From Parafrigoribacterium_A soli (GTDB taxonomy: Bacteria > Actinomycetota > Actinomycetes > Actinomycetales > Microbacteriaceae): DNA of 64,000 nucleotides. Position numbers and translations under genes: made by a program. The notes beneath the pieces are model-generated. The model worked only from the letters and a program-made list of their open reading frames with translations, ran no database searches and was not told the DNA's origin. The stretch covers positions 248,001 to 312,000 of the forward strand of contig NZ_JBELNZ010000003.1 of assembly GCF_040227235.1 (NCBI RefSeq). Reading direction: 5' to 3'. This document shows, piece by piece, positions 25,078 through 33,417 of this stretch. Position 1 is the first letter of the stretch, and each line of letters starts with the position of its first letter.

Positions 25078-25110
25078 AAGAGCCCTCGGCGTGACGCCGG
25101 GGGCTCTTTT
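25078..25110 (+). terminator. Intrinsic terminator downstream of the DHA2 exporter
   Basis: AAGAGCCCtCGGC (25078-25090) pairs with GCCGgGGGCTCTT (25096-25108) and is followed by TTTTCC. It is a classic rho-independent hairpin about 140 bp past the exporter stop. Confidence 0.8.
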
Positions 25111-25197
25111 CCGTCTTAGACGGGCAACGGCGACGGTTGCTGCTGCGTGGCGGAGTGGATTCGTCGTTCGCCACGAGGTGCTTGACGTAGCTACGCC

Positions 25198-26625
25198 TCA
25201 GCGTTCCTCCGCGCGTGCCTCCCTGGGAAGCAGCGCGACGAGCGGTAGGCACACAATCGTGAGCGCGAGCACGACGCCGATGGTGAACACCATTGCTTGT
25301 GGGCTGCCGGGAGTGGCGACGTTGAAGTACAGGGAGGTCACGAGTGCTGCACCGATGCCGCTGGCAAGCTGTTGCACGGCTTCCATCGAACCGCTGGCGC
25401 TGCCGGCCTCATCGTCGGCAACGTCGCCCAGAGCGAAATTGAAGATCGTGCCGAAGCCCGCACCCATCCCGAGTCCCATGATGAAGACCGGCGGGCTCAG
25501 TTCCCACAGAGAGGTCGCCGCGCCTTGGCCGAGGATGAGGATCAAGAGCCAAGCTGCACCGATTATCGAGAGCATGAACCCGATCGCGACCAGCCAGCGT
25601 CCCAGCCGTTCCATCAGCGCACCGCTGACGAAGGAGGCGATGATGAGCCCGAACATCATGGGCAGCAGGGTCAACGCGGCATGCAGGGCGTCGGCACCGA
25701 GGGTGTCTTGCATGTATAGCGAGACGACGTAGAGCAGCCCGGTCGTGACCGCGAAGAAGACCAGCCCGATGATCAGCCCGAACACGAACCCGCGGTTGCG
25801 AAACAGGGCTGGCTTGAGCAAAGGATCGACCGAGCTGCGCTGTCGTTGTACAAAGAGCCCGAAGAACACCACGCCGATCCCCACTTCTGGGATCGACCAG
25901 CCGTCCCATCCGGTGCTGGGTCCGTCGGTCAGACCGAGGATGAGGGCGAAGATCGCGACAATGAGGGTTGCGGCAGCGAGGCCGTCGATCCTGACCGTGC
26001 GATCTGCCTCGACCTTCGGCAGCAGCAACAGCGCCACCACGAAGCCGACGGTGCCGAGGACGACATTGATGAGGAAGATCGGGCGCCATCCGAGTCCGGC
26101 GATGTTCGCACTGATGATGAGACCCGCGAGCACGGGGCCGCCGACCGAAGCGAGCCCCAGCAGCGGACCGAACACGTTGAACGCGGTTTTCAATGCCGAG
26201 CGCGGGAAAGTGCGCACCATGATCGCCATCCCCTGCGGAATGAGGAATGCGCCGAACCCGCCCTGCACGGCGCGAGCAACTATCAACAGCGCGGGGGTGG
26301 CCGTGAGCCCGCAGGCGAGAGACGCGAGGGTGAAACCGGCGATGCCGATGAGGAAAAGCCGCCGTTGGCCATAGCGATCACCTAGCCGGCCGCCCACAAC
26401 GAGGAGGGCGCCGAGGGCGAGTGCGTAGGAGGCGCCAAGCCACTTGATGAGTAGCTCACCGCCGCCGATGTCGCGAGCGATGGTCGGTGCGGCAACGGTC
26501 GTGACGGTCGAGTCGATCAGATCGAGCGCGTCCGCCAGGAGTACGAGAGCGAGCGTGATCCAGACGAGTGCGCGCGAATAAGAGGCGGCCGTTGGGGCGG
26601 ACACGGTTGCGGGTTCTGTTGACAT
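25198..26625 (-). CDS. DHA2-type MFS drug exporter controlled by divergent TetR
   Basis: This 475-residue membrane protein has about 14 helices and motif D in helix 1 (ADALDLIDSTVTTVAAPTIA). Motif A appears as GGRLGDRYGQRRLF, and RAVQGGFGAFLIPQG and SVGGPVLAG lie in helices 4 and 5. It is typical of proton-coupled antiseptic/antibiotic exporters of the EmrB/QacA group. The ATG at 26625 sits 83 bp from the divergent tetR start, with a long inverted repeat between them. It therefore is probably repressed by that TetR and induced by its own substrate. Substrate unknown. Confidence 0.9.
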   Translation of the reverse strand: MSTEPATVSAPTAASYSRALVWITLALVLLADALDLIDSTVTTVAAPTIARDIGGGELLIKWLGASYALALGALLVVGGRLGDRYGQRRLFLIGIAGFTLASLACGLTATPALLIVARAVQGGFGAFLIPQGMAIMVRTFPRSALKTAFNVFGPLLGLASVGGPVLAGLIISANIAGLGWRPIFLINVVLGTVGFVVALLLLPKVEADRTVRIDGLAAATLIVAIFALILGLTDGPSTGWDGWSIPEVGIGVVFFGLFVQRQRSSVDPLLKPALFRNRGFVFGLIIGLVFFAVTTGLLYVVSLYMQDTLGADALHAALTLLPMMFGLIIASFVSGALMERLGRWLVAIGFMLSIIGAAWLLILILGQGAATSLWELSPPVFIMGLGMGAGFGTIFNFALGDVADDEAGSASGSMEAVQQLASGIGAALVTSLYFNVATPGSPQAMVFTIGVVLALTIVCLPLVALLPREARAEER

Positions 26626-26638
26626 GCGACCACATAAC

Positions 26639-26668
26639 CATAGTCACTAGTGTTTTGCAATCACTATG
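26639..26668. promoter_or_regulatory. Inverted repeat operator between exporter and tetR
   Basis: CATAGTCA (26639-26646) and TCACTATG (26661-26668) match as inverted arms at 7 of 8 positions, with CACTAGTG (26645-26652) as a nested palindrome. Position between the divergent starts fits a TetR operator. Confidence 0.55.
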
Positions 26669-26707
26669 AATAAGTAGTTGCGCCAGGTTGCCGCTATGCT
26701 TGGGCAC

Positions 26708-27277
26708 ATGCCCGAGGTCATGAGTCGACGGGATCGCAAGAAGGCGGCCACCCGCAAGTCGCTGTCGGATGCCGCGAGCCGCCTCTTCCGGGAGCGCGGC
26801 TACGACAATGTCACCGTCGCCGACGTCGCTGCGGAGGCGGATACGGCGGTGACTACGCTTTTCGCGCACTTTCCGGACGGTAAGCAAGCGCTCATCTTCG
26901 GCGGATCCGAGAACCGCGCCGCCGCGCTCGCGGCGGCGGTTCGCGAGCGCCCGACCGGCACGGATGCGCTGGACGCCATCGAGCGGTTCATCGAGAGCCG
27001 AGGTCCCTTCGGTGGCGTCGTCGATGATGAGACACAAAAGGTCCTCGACATCATCCGAGTCACGCCCGTACTCGTCGAGTACGCGCGCCGGCGCTGGGTG
27101 GAGTGCGAAGACGTTCTCACCGAGGTACTGCTGGAAGAGTTGAGCCCTCAGGGTGAAGATATCGTGCGGCCGCTCGCCCGCTTCATCCTGGAGGCACCGC
27201 AGCTCGCGGGCCGCTCGGCGACCCCCAGAGTAGCGCTCGAGGATATCTTCGCGCGGCTGCGGCGCGGTTGGTCATAG
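26708..27277 (+). CDS. TetR family transcriptional regulator
   Basis: This protein of about 189 residues has a TetR N-terminal DNA-binding domain (ATRKSLSDAASRLFRERGYDNVTVADVAAEADTA cut over residues 14-47, then VTTLFAHFPDGKQAL). A helical ligand domain with DALDAIERFIES and ARRRWVECEDVLTEVL follows. It is the divergent partner of the DHA2 exporter at 25198 and very likely its repressor. Three in-frame ATGs (26696, 26708, 26720) precede the domain and none has a well-spaced ribosome site; 26708 is a compromise and the transcript may be leaderless. Confidence 0.85.
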   Translation: MPEVMSRRDRKKAATRKSLSDAASRLFRERGYDNVTVADVAAEADTAVTTLFAHFPDGKQALIFGGSENRAAALAAAVRERPTGTDALDAIERFIESRGPFGGVVDDETQKVLDIIRVTPVLVEYARRRWVECEDVLTEVLLEELSPQGEDIVRPLARFILEAPQLAGRSATPRVALEDIFARLRRGWS

Positions 27278-27472
27278 CGCGCCCACACGCGCGTCCGCAT
27301 TCCCTGCTCGCGCGGCGGCGGTGAGGTCTTCCATCGGGCTCGACGCCTTGGGAAGCAAAAACCACACGACACGGCGATCGACTTGGCTATATGCCCATCC
27401 CTAAATGGGGGCGAGATTCTTAGCGGTGAGGCCGTACATACTTGGGGAATACTACGATAATCGAGGAATTCT

Positions 27473-28312
27473 ATGAGTGTTCCGGCCTCACCCGAGCCGC
27501 GGCGACGATTTAGCAGTCTCCGCAAATTGCCCCTGACGACACGGATCGGGATCGTAGCCACTGTCCTTTTGGCACTGATCAGCCTCGCGTCGGGCGGCGT
27601 GTGGTCAATGCTCCTTATGGTCGCTTTTGTCATGCTGGTCACAGCGACCTACGGGTTGATCTTCCGACGGCGCACTTGGCTCAGACTGCCTCGGAAGCGT
27701 TCCATGGGAGCCCTCAGCGTGGGAGTCGCGTTCGCGATTCTTCTCGGCGCGTCCGCGGCTTTCGGGGCGGCCCATCCCGTCAAGGTCGCTCCTGCAGACG
27801 TGACAGCGGGAATTTCCGCTTCACCGACGCACACAACCGCGCCCACGCGCACGCCTAAACCGACGCCGACACCTGTTGTCACGACCGAGCTCATCGCCGA
27901 AACCGCTGCGGTCCCCTTCGAGTCCACGACCGTCGATAGCGCATCCTTGGCAGCGGGAACCTCCGCCATTACCACGGTCGGGGTCGAAGGAGTTGAGACA
28001 AAGAACTATCTCGTCACATATGCGGACGGCGTTGAAACGAACAGAGTTCTCCAGAGCGACTCAGTCACAACCCCGCCAGTGGCCCAGGTGACGACGGTCG
28101 GAACGTACGTAGCACCTCCTCCCCCTCCACCTCCCGCGACTTGCACGAACGGGACGTATGTCAATAGCGCGGGCAACACAGTGTGTCGCCCGATGAGCGC
28201 TACGAACGCTCCAAGCGGCGCAACAGCGAAGTGCAAGGACGGCACATATAGTTTCAGTCAATCTCGACGAGGGACTTGCTCGTCGCATGGCGGCGTAGCA
28301 GCCTGGCTCTAA
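27473..28312 (+). CDS. Membrane-anchored G5 domain and DUF3761 protein
   Basis: This 279-residue protein has two or three N-terminal membrane helices (about 24-65 and 80-102). A Thr/Pro-rich linker (about 115-140) and a G5 domain (about 140-210: TTELIAETAAVPFESTTVDS and GTSAITTVGVEGVETKNYLV) follow. Then come a run of seven prolines and a DUF3761 module (about 220-279: NGTYVNSAGNTVCRP, then AKCKDGTYSFSQSRRGTCSSHGGVAAWL, with four cysteines). G5 domains bind cell-wall glycans or zinc in other proteins, and DUF3761 is common in actinobacterial surface proteins. The likely site is the outer membrane face or wall; function unknown. GAGGA precedes the ATG at 27473. Confidence 0.82.
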   Translation: MSVPASPEPRRRFSSLRKLPLTTRIGIVATVLLALISLASGGVWSMLLMVAFVMLVTATYGLIFRRRTWLRLPRKRSMGALSVGVAFAILLGASAAFGAAHPVKVAPADVTAGISASPTHTTAPTRTPKPTPTPVVTTELIAETAAVPFESTTVDSASLAAGTSAITTVGVEGVETKNYLVTYADGVETNRVLQSDSVTTPPVAQVTTVGTYVAPPPPPPPATCTNGTYVNSAGNTVCRPMSATNAPSGATAKCKDGTYSFSQSRRGTCSSHGGVAAWL

Positions 28313-28426
28313 AGTTTCCCGCACGCGCAGTACTGGTTTAGGCACGTCGAGTGCGTCATCCTGCGCGACGATCCTGCCTTCCCATCGCTCGAGCAGTTCT
28401 TGTATGGAGCCCCGAGCCGTCGTGAG

Positions 28427-28463
28427 AAAAAAAGCCCCGCAATCACGGGGATTACGGGGCTTT
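28427..28463 (-). terminator. Terminator of tRNA-Arg
   Basis: On the minus strand AAAGCCCCG pairs with CGGGGCTTT around a short loop and is followed by seven T residues. It lies eight bases past the tRNA-Arg 3' end. Confidence 0.85.
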
Positions 28464-28470
28464 CGGAAAG

Positions 28471-28543
28471 TGCGCCCGGAGGGATTTGAACCCCCGGCCT
28501 ATTGATCCGTAGTCAATTGCTCTATCCGCTGAGCTACGGGCGC
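28471..28543 (-). tRNA. tRNA-Arg(ACG)
   Basis: The minus strand folds as a 73-nt tRNA with acceptor stem GCGCCCG/CGGGCGC, D-arm GCTCAGCGGATAGAGC, and a 5-bp anticodon stem (ATTGA/TCAAT) around CTACGGA, giving anticodon ACG. The T-arm contains GGTTCAAATCC. The discriminator base is A, and CCA is not encoded. Confidence 0.95.
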
Positions 28544-28687
28544 AACTGCTGGGCAAAACCCAACCAGATGACTATACCAGCGGTTGCGGGTGCCGCTCGC
28601 CTGTCTGGGAAGCAGGCATTCCCCTTCCCGCCGAGCGGGAGTTAAGTGGATCTCACAGCGATCCGAATTCTGGCGAAAGGAACGGGC

Positions 28688-29521
28688 ATGTCATTCATCA
28701 CCGTCGGCCGAGAGAACAGCACCGACATCGATCTGTACTACGAAGATCACGGCACCGGCCAGCCGGTCGTGCTCATCCACGGGTACCCACTCGACGGCCG
28801 CTCCTGGGAGCGCCAGACCGCCGCCCTGCTCGAGGCAGGCTACCGCGTCATCAGCTACGACCGCCGCGGTTTCGGCCAGTCAAGCCAACCCACGATCGGC
28901 TACGACTACGACACGTTCGCCGCCGACCTCAACACCGTTCTCGAGACTCTGGACCTCAGCGACGTCGTGCTCATCGGGTTCTCGATGGGCACGGGCGAGG
29001 TCGCCCGCTACCTCGGCAACTACGGCTCCGGCCGCGTGGCCAAGGCCGCGTTCCTCGCCTCGCTCGAGCCATACCTGCTGCAGACCAGCGGCAATCCGCA
29101 CGGCGTAGCGCAGAGCGTCTTCGACGACATCCTCGCCGCCGCGACCGCAGATCGCTTCGCCTGGTTCGACAGCTTCTTCAAGAACTTCTACAACACGGAT
29201 GACACCCTCGGTTCTCGCATCAGCGACGCGGCCCTACGCAACAGCTGGAACGTCGCGGCCGGGTCATCCTGGTTCGCTGCCTCGGCGGTCGTACCGACGT
29301 GGCTGGAGGACTTCCGCGGCGACATTCCCAAGGTGGATGTGCCTGCGCTCATCGTGCACGGCACGGCCGACAACATCCTGCCGATCGACTCGACCGGACG
29401 ACCCTTCGCGAAGCTCCTGCCGAATGCCGACTACGTCGAGATCGAGGGTGCGCCGCACGGCCTCCTGTGGACCCACGCCGCGGAGGTGAACGAGGTGCTG
29501 CTCGCCTTCCTCGCGAAGTGA
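28688..29521 (+). CDS. Alpha/beta hydrolase, non-heme chloroperoxidase/esterase type
   Basis: This 277-residue alpha/beta-hydrolase has the oxyanion segment LIHGYPLDGRSW (29-40), YDRRGFGQS, nucleophile elbow GFSMGTGE (Ser99), acid in HGTADNILPID and the final histidine in GAPHGLLWTH. The SYDRRGFGQSSQP and FSMGTGEVARYL patterns match cofactor-free bacterial haloperoxidases (perhydrolases), which also act as esterases. The ATG at 28688 has GAAAGGAA upstream. It stands alone between two tRNA genes, with no pathway context. Confidence 0.87.
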   Translation: MSFITVGRENSTDIDLYYEDHGTGQPVVLIHGYPLDGRSWERQTAALLEAGYRVISYDRRGFGQSSQPTIGYDYDTFAADLNTVLETLDLSDVVLIGFSMGTGEVARYLGNYGSGRVAKAAFLASLEPYLLQTSGNPHGVAQSVFDDILAAATADRFAWFDSFFKNFYNTDDTLGSRISDAALRNSWNVAAGSSWFAASAVVPTWLEDFRGDIPKVDVPALIVHGTADNILPIDSTGRPFAKLLPNADYVEIEGAPHGLLWTHAAEVNEVLLAFLAK

Positions 29522-29555
29522 CTGCGGCCGCGACGTGACGCAACTCGCGGGGACG

Positions 29556-29584
29556 AAAAACGCCCCTGCCGAAGGGCAAGGGCG
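29556..29584 (-). terminator. Terminator of tRNA-Ser(GCT)
   Basis: On the minus strand CGCCCtTGCC pairs with GGCAgGGGCG around a short loop and runs into TTTTT. It lies about 30 bases beyond the tRNA 3' end. Confidence 0.75.
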
Positions 29585-29613
29585 AGAAGTTTTATCGAGT
29601 ACAGCGATGTGAG

Positions 29614-29703
29614 CGGAGTCGGTGGGATTTGAACCCACGGAACCCAAAAAGGGTTCTCCACCTTAGCAGGGTGGTGCACTAGGCCGAACTATGCGACGAC
29701 TCC
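29614..29703 (-). tRNA. tRNA-Ser(GCT)
   Basis: This 90-nt class II tRNA has acceptor GGAGTCG/CGACTCC, discriminator G, and anticodon stem CCACC/GGTGG around CTGCTAA, giving anticodon GCT. It has a long variable arm (AGAACCCTTTTTGGGTTCC) as in tRNA-Ser, and CCA is not encoded. Confidence 0.95.
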
Positions 29704-29895
29704 CGGTAGTTCGTCAGCAATCATAGCGGAGCATTTCTGCATAGCCGATTCGGTCCACCCCCGGACTGGGGAGCCGGCGGTTCTTGTCGCTCGAACGGGC
29801 CGCCGAGTAGGGTCAGAACTGTCCCCAGAACCGGAAGTTACCCGACGATCCCGGCCCGATCTGGACGACGTCACACACCCGAAACAGGCACCCCC

Positions 29896-30021
29896 ATGTC
29901 AATTTCAGCTACAGACCCCGGCACCCTCGGCATCATGATCGTGGGCCTCGCCGCCGTCACCGTCATCATCTCCCTGGCCATCGTTTCGCTCATCGGTCAC
30001 CGGCGCCAGGTGCGCAGCTAG
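29896..30021 (+). CDS. 41-residue single-pass membrane miniprotein
   Basis: An ATG at 29896 opens a 41-residue frame. It has a short polar N-terminus (MSISATDPGTLG), one strongly hydrophobic helix (about 13-34, rich in Val/Ile/Leu) and a basic tail (GHRRQVRS). The layout is that of a one-helix, positive-inside membrane peptide. Its stop overlaps the stop of the convergent acyltransferase gene. No family is recognised and the ribosome site is weak (AACAGG), so the gene is plausible, not certain. Confidence 0.5.
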   Translation: MSISATDPGTLGIMIVGLAAVTVIISLAIVSLIGHRRQVRS

Positions 30022-31085
30022 GCTTCGCTGATACCCACCGGCTCGGGCTTCACGATCGGCTCGCGTGACCACGGCAACCGCTGCGCCACGTCCATGCTGG
30101 GTCGCTCCACGACGTGCCACGACGCGTACGCGAAAATCGCCGTGATGAGCGTGACAATGGTCACGTCCGGCATCCACGGCAGCACGCCGAAGAAGTGCAC
30201 GATGGTCTGCTGCACGGGGAACGCCCACAGGTAGAGCCCATAGGAGAGATCGCCGTACCGCGAAGCGTGACGCAGGACCGGAGTGGACTGCACGCCGAAG
30301 GCGAGAACGCAGTAGGGCAGGGCAATCCACGCGATCGCGAGCCCGTATTGGGGCAAGAGCGCCACGATCGCGAGCCACGCGATGAGCAGCCCGCCCGCAA
30401 CATCCAGTCGCAGTCGCTTTCGCTGCAGTGCCAGCCGCACGAGCGCTCCACCGGCGAAGAAGACCCACATGGCGGCAGCCGACTCGACCCTGGCGCCGAA
30501 GAAGTCGAGGTGCATCGTTGAGAGCACCGCGGATGCGGCACCGAACAGTACCCAGGCCGGCACTCGCAGCCGCCGCGGCAGCCAGCCCAGCACGGGCACA
30601 ACCAGGTAGCAGGCGAATTCTGCAGGAAGCGTCCACAGCGAACCGTTCACCGCGAGCGGGTAAGGGTTGTTGCCGAAGACGCCCGGCAGCACGTAGTTGG
30701 GAAGCAGCACGGCGTTGCGGAGATACGCGTAGGTCTCTCCGCTGCCGAAGTAGTCCTGCGGCGAGAGTGAGGTCACGATCGGGCCGAGGATGAATGCAGC
30801 CGCGAAGGTCACGAGCGCGAGGCCGGGGATGATCCGCAGCACCCTGCTGGTCAGGTAGCGCGGGAGGTGTGGACGCCGCTGCCAGCTGCCGGTGATGAGA
30901 TAGCCGCTGATCACAAAGAACACGGCAACGCCGAGCTGGCTCACCGGCAGTCCCAGCACCACCGCCAGGTTCTCCGGATGTCCGCGAAGGTCGGTCGCAT
31001 GGCCCATGATCACGGCGATGGCGGCCGCGATCCGCAGTGCGTCGAAGTTGTTGTTGCGTCTCGCGACCTCGGTGAGCTTGTCCAC
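30018..31085 (-). CDS. Acyltransferase 3 family (OafA/YrhL-like) membrane protein
   Basis: This 355-residue protein has about ten transmembrane helices. It opens with NNNFDALRIAAAIAVIMGHATDL, the usual start of the acyltransferase-3 family with its conserved early histidine (GHAT), and has FFVISGYLITGSW, R-x10-RIIPGLAL and NGSLWTLPAEFACYLVVP. Members O-acylate sugars of cell-wall polymers, lipids or exported glycans. The GTG at 31085 lies six bases after the LCP gene stop, so the two are probably one transcript. The pairing hints that it modifies a wall glycopolymer attached by the LCP enzyme. Confidence 0.88.
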   Translation of the reverse strand: MDKLTEVARRNNNFDALRIAAAIAVIMGHATDLRGHPENLAVVLGLPVSQLGVAVFFVISGYLITGSWQRRPHLPRYLTSRVLRIIPGLALVTFAAAFILGPIVTSLSPQDYFGSGETYAYLRNAVLLPNYVLPGVFGNNPYPLAVNGSLWTLPAEFACYLVVPVLGWLPRRLRVPAWVLFGAASAVLSTMHLDFFGARVESAAAMWVFFAGGALVRLALQRKRLRLDVAGGLLIAWLAIVALLPQYGLAIAWIALPYCVLAFGVQSTPVLRHASRYGDLSYGLYLWAFPVQQTIVHFFGVLPWMPDVTIVTLITAIFAYASWHVVERPSMDVAQRLPWSREPIVKPEPVGISEA

Positions 31086-31091
31086 CGGAGG

Positions 31092-32339
31092 TTAGTTGTT
31101 CACCTTCGAGCAGGTGTAGTCCGCCGCCGACTGCCCGAGCACGCCCTGCAGCACGGGAGCATTCGTCCCCGGGTCGGTGGCGCCGGCATCCGGTGACTGA
31201 CTCGCCGTGGGTGCGGTCGGCTGCGTCGGGGCGTTGGGGTCGACGACCGATCCGACACCCGTGTTACCGGCCTTGACCGAGAACGCCTCGTCGTCCTTGA
31301 TCTTCGCAAACAGGGCGTTCGCGACGGAGGTCGTCGGCTGCACCTTGCCCGCGTAGAGGCCCGTGCCCCCGGTCGTACCGGGGTATTGCACGAACAGGAT
31401 GTGGTCGAGCGGCAGCTTCTTCAGCACCTGCGCCATCGACACCATCGTGTTGAGGTTCTTGAGGCCGGATGACAGGGTCATCGACTCCGAGGCCACCGTC
31501 GCGATCTTGAAGAGCTTGCCGAAATCGGTGAGCGTGCTGTTGCTCTTCACCGTGCGCACGAGCGAGGAGAGGAACACCTGCTGAGAGCTGATTCGGCCGA
31601 GGTCGCTTCCGTCGCCGACGCCGTGACGGCTGCGCAGGAACATCAGCGCATTGTGGCCCGACAGGTTGTAGGTGCCCGCAGCTGGCAGCGTGAGTCCCGT
31701 GTAGTGATCGTGGAACGGACCGTTGACACAGACGGGAACGCCACCCACTGCGGTGGAGATGTTGATGACGCCCTCGAAGGTGATCAGACCCGCGTACTGG
31801 ATGTCGAGTCCCGTGAGCTTCTGGACAGTGAGGACGGTGCACGGCAGGCCGCCATAGGAGAGGGTGACGTTGATCGGCTGGCCGGCCATCGAGTGGTAGT
31901 TGCCCTTGCCGTCTTCGCGCGGGCAAGCGGGAATCGGCACGACCATGTCGCGCGGAATGCTGACCGCGACGGCGTTGCTCTGGTCCTGCGAGACGTGCAG
32001 CAGGATGTTGACGTCATTGAGTTCGCTCGAGGGCCCCTTCTCGCCGCTGCCCTTGCGACTGTCGCTTCCCACCAGCAGGATGTTGAACCCACCCTCGTAG
32101 GAGCCGAGCGCCGGCGGGGGTCCTTCCTTCTCACCCACGAGCTTGACGGTCTTGATCTTGCTGTTGATCTGGGTCAGGGAGATGCCGGCAACCGCGGCGC
32201 CGCTGATGAGCACGACGGCAAGGCCGGCGGAAAGGAACTTCAGCAGGGTGAGGAACGGATTGCTCTTCTTCAGCCTGCCGTGGCGAGCGGTTCCCGCTGG
32301 CTTGGAGGTTCGATTAGAGCGCGGACGGAGCTCACTCAC
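31092..32339 (-). CDS. LCP (LytR-CpsA-Psr) family wall glycopolymer ligase
   Basis: This 415-residue protein starts at a GTG (32339) preceded by AAAGGAG; extending further upstream would run through tRNA-Ser, so that longer frame is rejected. It has a basic cytoplasmic tail (1-28), one membrane helix (29-54) and an extracellular LCP domain with FNILLVGSDSR (86-95), SIPRDMVVPIP (128-138) and FLRSRHGVGDGSDLGR. The tail is rich in Pro, Thr and Ala. LCP enzymes transfer undecaprenyl-linked polymers such as arabinogalactan or teichoic acid to peptidoglycan. It is followed at once by the acyltransferase gene. Confidence 0.93.
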   Translation of the reverse strand: MSELRPRSNRTSKPAGTARHGRLKKSNPFLTLLKFLSAGLAVVLISGAAVAGISLTQINSKIKTVKLVGEKEGPPPALGSYEGGFNILLVGSDSRKGSGEKGPSSELNDVNILLHVSQDQSNAVAVSIPRDMVVPIPACPREDGKGNYHSMAGQPINVTLSYGGLPCTVLTVQKLTGLDIQYAGLITFEGVINISTAVGGVPVCVNGPFHDHYTGLTLPAAGTYNLSGHNALMFLRSRHGVGDGSDLGRISSQQVFLSSLVRTVKSNSTLTDFGKLFKIATVASESMTLSSGLKNLNTMVSMAQVLKKLPLDHILFVQYPGTTGGTGLYAGKVQPTTSVANALFAKIKDDEAFSVKAGNTGVGSVVDPNAPTQPTAPTASQSPDAGATDPGTNAPVLQGVLGQSAADYTCSKVNN

Positions 32340-32384
32340 GAGATGCTCCTTTCGTTCCCTGGTGCCGTTGGTAGTTGACGCGTG

Positions 32385-32469
32385 CGGAGGGCGTGGGATT
32401 CGAACCCACGAGACGTTTCCGCCCACCAGTTTTCAAGACTGGCTCCATCGGCCACTCGGACAGCCCTCC
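32385..32469 (-). tRNA. tRNA-Ser(TGA)
   Basis: This 85-nt class II tRNA on the minus strand has acceptor GGAGGGC/GCCCTCC, discriminator G, and anticodon stem CCAGT/ACTGG around CTTGAAA, giving anticodon TGA. It has a long variable arm (GGGCGGAAACGTCTC) and no encoded CCA. Confidence 0.95.
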
Positions 32470-32604
32470 CGGAGACCCAAGGCACGATTGTAACCGCAGT
32501 TACTCGGGCACATGATGACATACGACCGCGCACTCCGGCGGAATACGGCGCGAGGCGCACCCGGAGTTGCCGCTCCGACATCCGATTATGAACGGTTCCA
32601 GCCG

Positions 32605-33417
32605 TTAAAACCCTGCGAGAACCCGCGCGACACCGTCGTCCAGATCGGTGCCGGTGCTCGCGTTCGCCACCGCACGTACCTCATCCGGAGCCTGGCCCAT
32701 GGCCACACCCCGGCCCTGCTCAGATGCCCACACCAGCATGTCGATGTCGTTGCGACCGTCGCCGACCACCATCACTCGCGAGCGCGGGATGCCCTGCCAC
32801 TCGCGAACCCGCTCGAGCGCGGTCGCCTTGTTGACCCCGTCGGGGGCGATGTCGAGCCAGGCCGTCCAGCCGACGTTATAGGTGACCTTGCGCAGGCCCA
32901 TGCGCTCGACGATCTGCAGGAAGTCCTCAATCGCATGCCCGGGCGAAATGACCACGACGCGGGTCGCCTCGATACCGAGCAGCTCGTCGAACTCCGCCTT
33001 CACGCTGCTCGCGCCGAGCGTGGAATCGGGGAAGTAGCCGCTGTAGTGGTACAGCCCGCTCTCGTCCTCGACGGCGTAGCTGGCCCCCTCTAGGCTCGCC
33101 CGCACCGTGGTGAGCACCTCGGTGGGGTCGAAGGAGTCGACCTTCACCCGGGCGTACCCGGTGGGCGCCGACGCGTCGCGCCCGAGGGTGATCGCGCCGT
33201 TAGAGCAGACGACGTAGTGCGGCGAGATGCCCAATCGCTCGAGCACGGGCAGCGTCATCGACACGGATCGCCCGGTCGCGAGCATGACCTCGTGACCGAG
33301 GTCGCGCACGTGCTGCACGGCATCGATGACCGGCTGCGTGATCTCGCCGTCTTCGAGCATGACCGTGCCGTCGATGTCGAGCGCGATCAGCCACGGTTCC
33401 GCCTGCTGCTCAGCCAT
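32605..33417 (-). CDS. Cof-type HAD superfamily phosphatase
   Basis: This 270-residue protein has HAD motif I LIALDIDGTV (Asp14 nucleophile, Asp16), motif II LATGRS, motif III lysine in DGVNKATALERV, and motif IV VVGDGRNDIDML. A large C2B-type cap (about 85-190) marks the Cof subfamily. These enzymes dephosphorylate small metabolites such as sugar phosphates, flavin or pyridoxal phosphate. The ATG shares a base with the serS stop (TGATG), so the two are coupled. The substrate is not predictable. Confidence 0.9.
   Translation of the reverse strand: MAEQQAEPWLIALDIDGTVMLEDGEITQPVIDAVQHVRDLGHEVMLATGRSVSMTLPVLERLGISPHYVVCSNGAITLGRDASAPTGYARVKVDSFDPTEVLTTVRASLEGASYAVEDESGLYHYSGYFPDSTLGASSVKAEFDELLGIEATRVVVISPGHAIEDFLQIVERMGLRKVTYNVGWTAWLDIAPDGVNKATALERVREWQGIPRSRVMVVGDGRNDIDMLVWASEQGRGVAMGQAPDEVRAVANASTGTDLDDGVARVLAGF

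Noticed and set aside
32340..32426. N-terminal extension of the LCP protein
   Set aside because: The extended frame runs into tRNA-Ser(TGA); the GTG at 32339 with AAAGGAG upstream is a better start.
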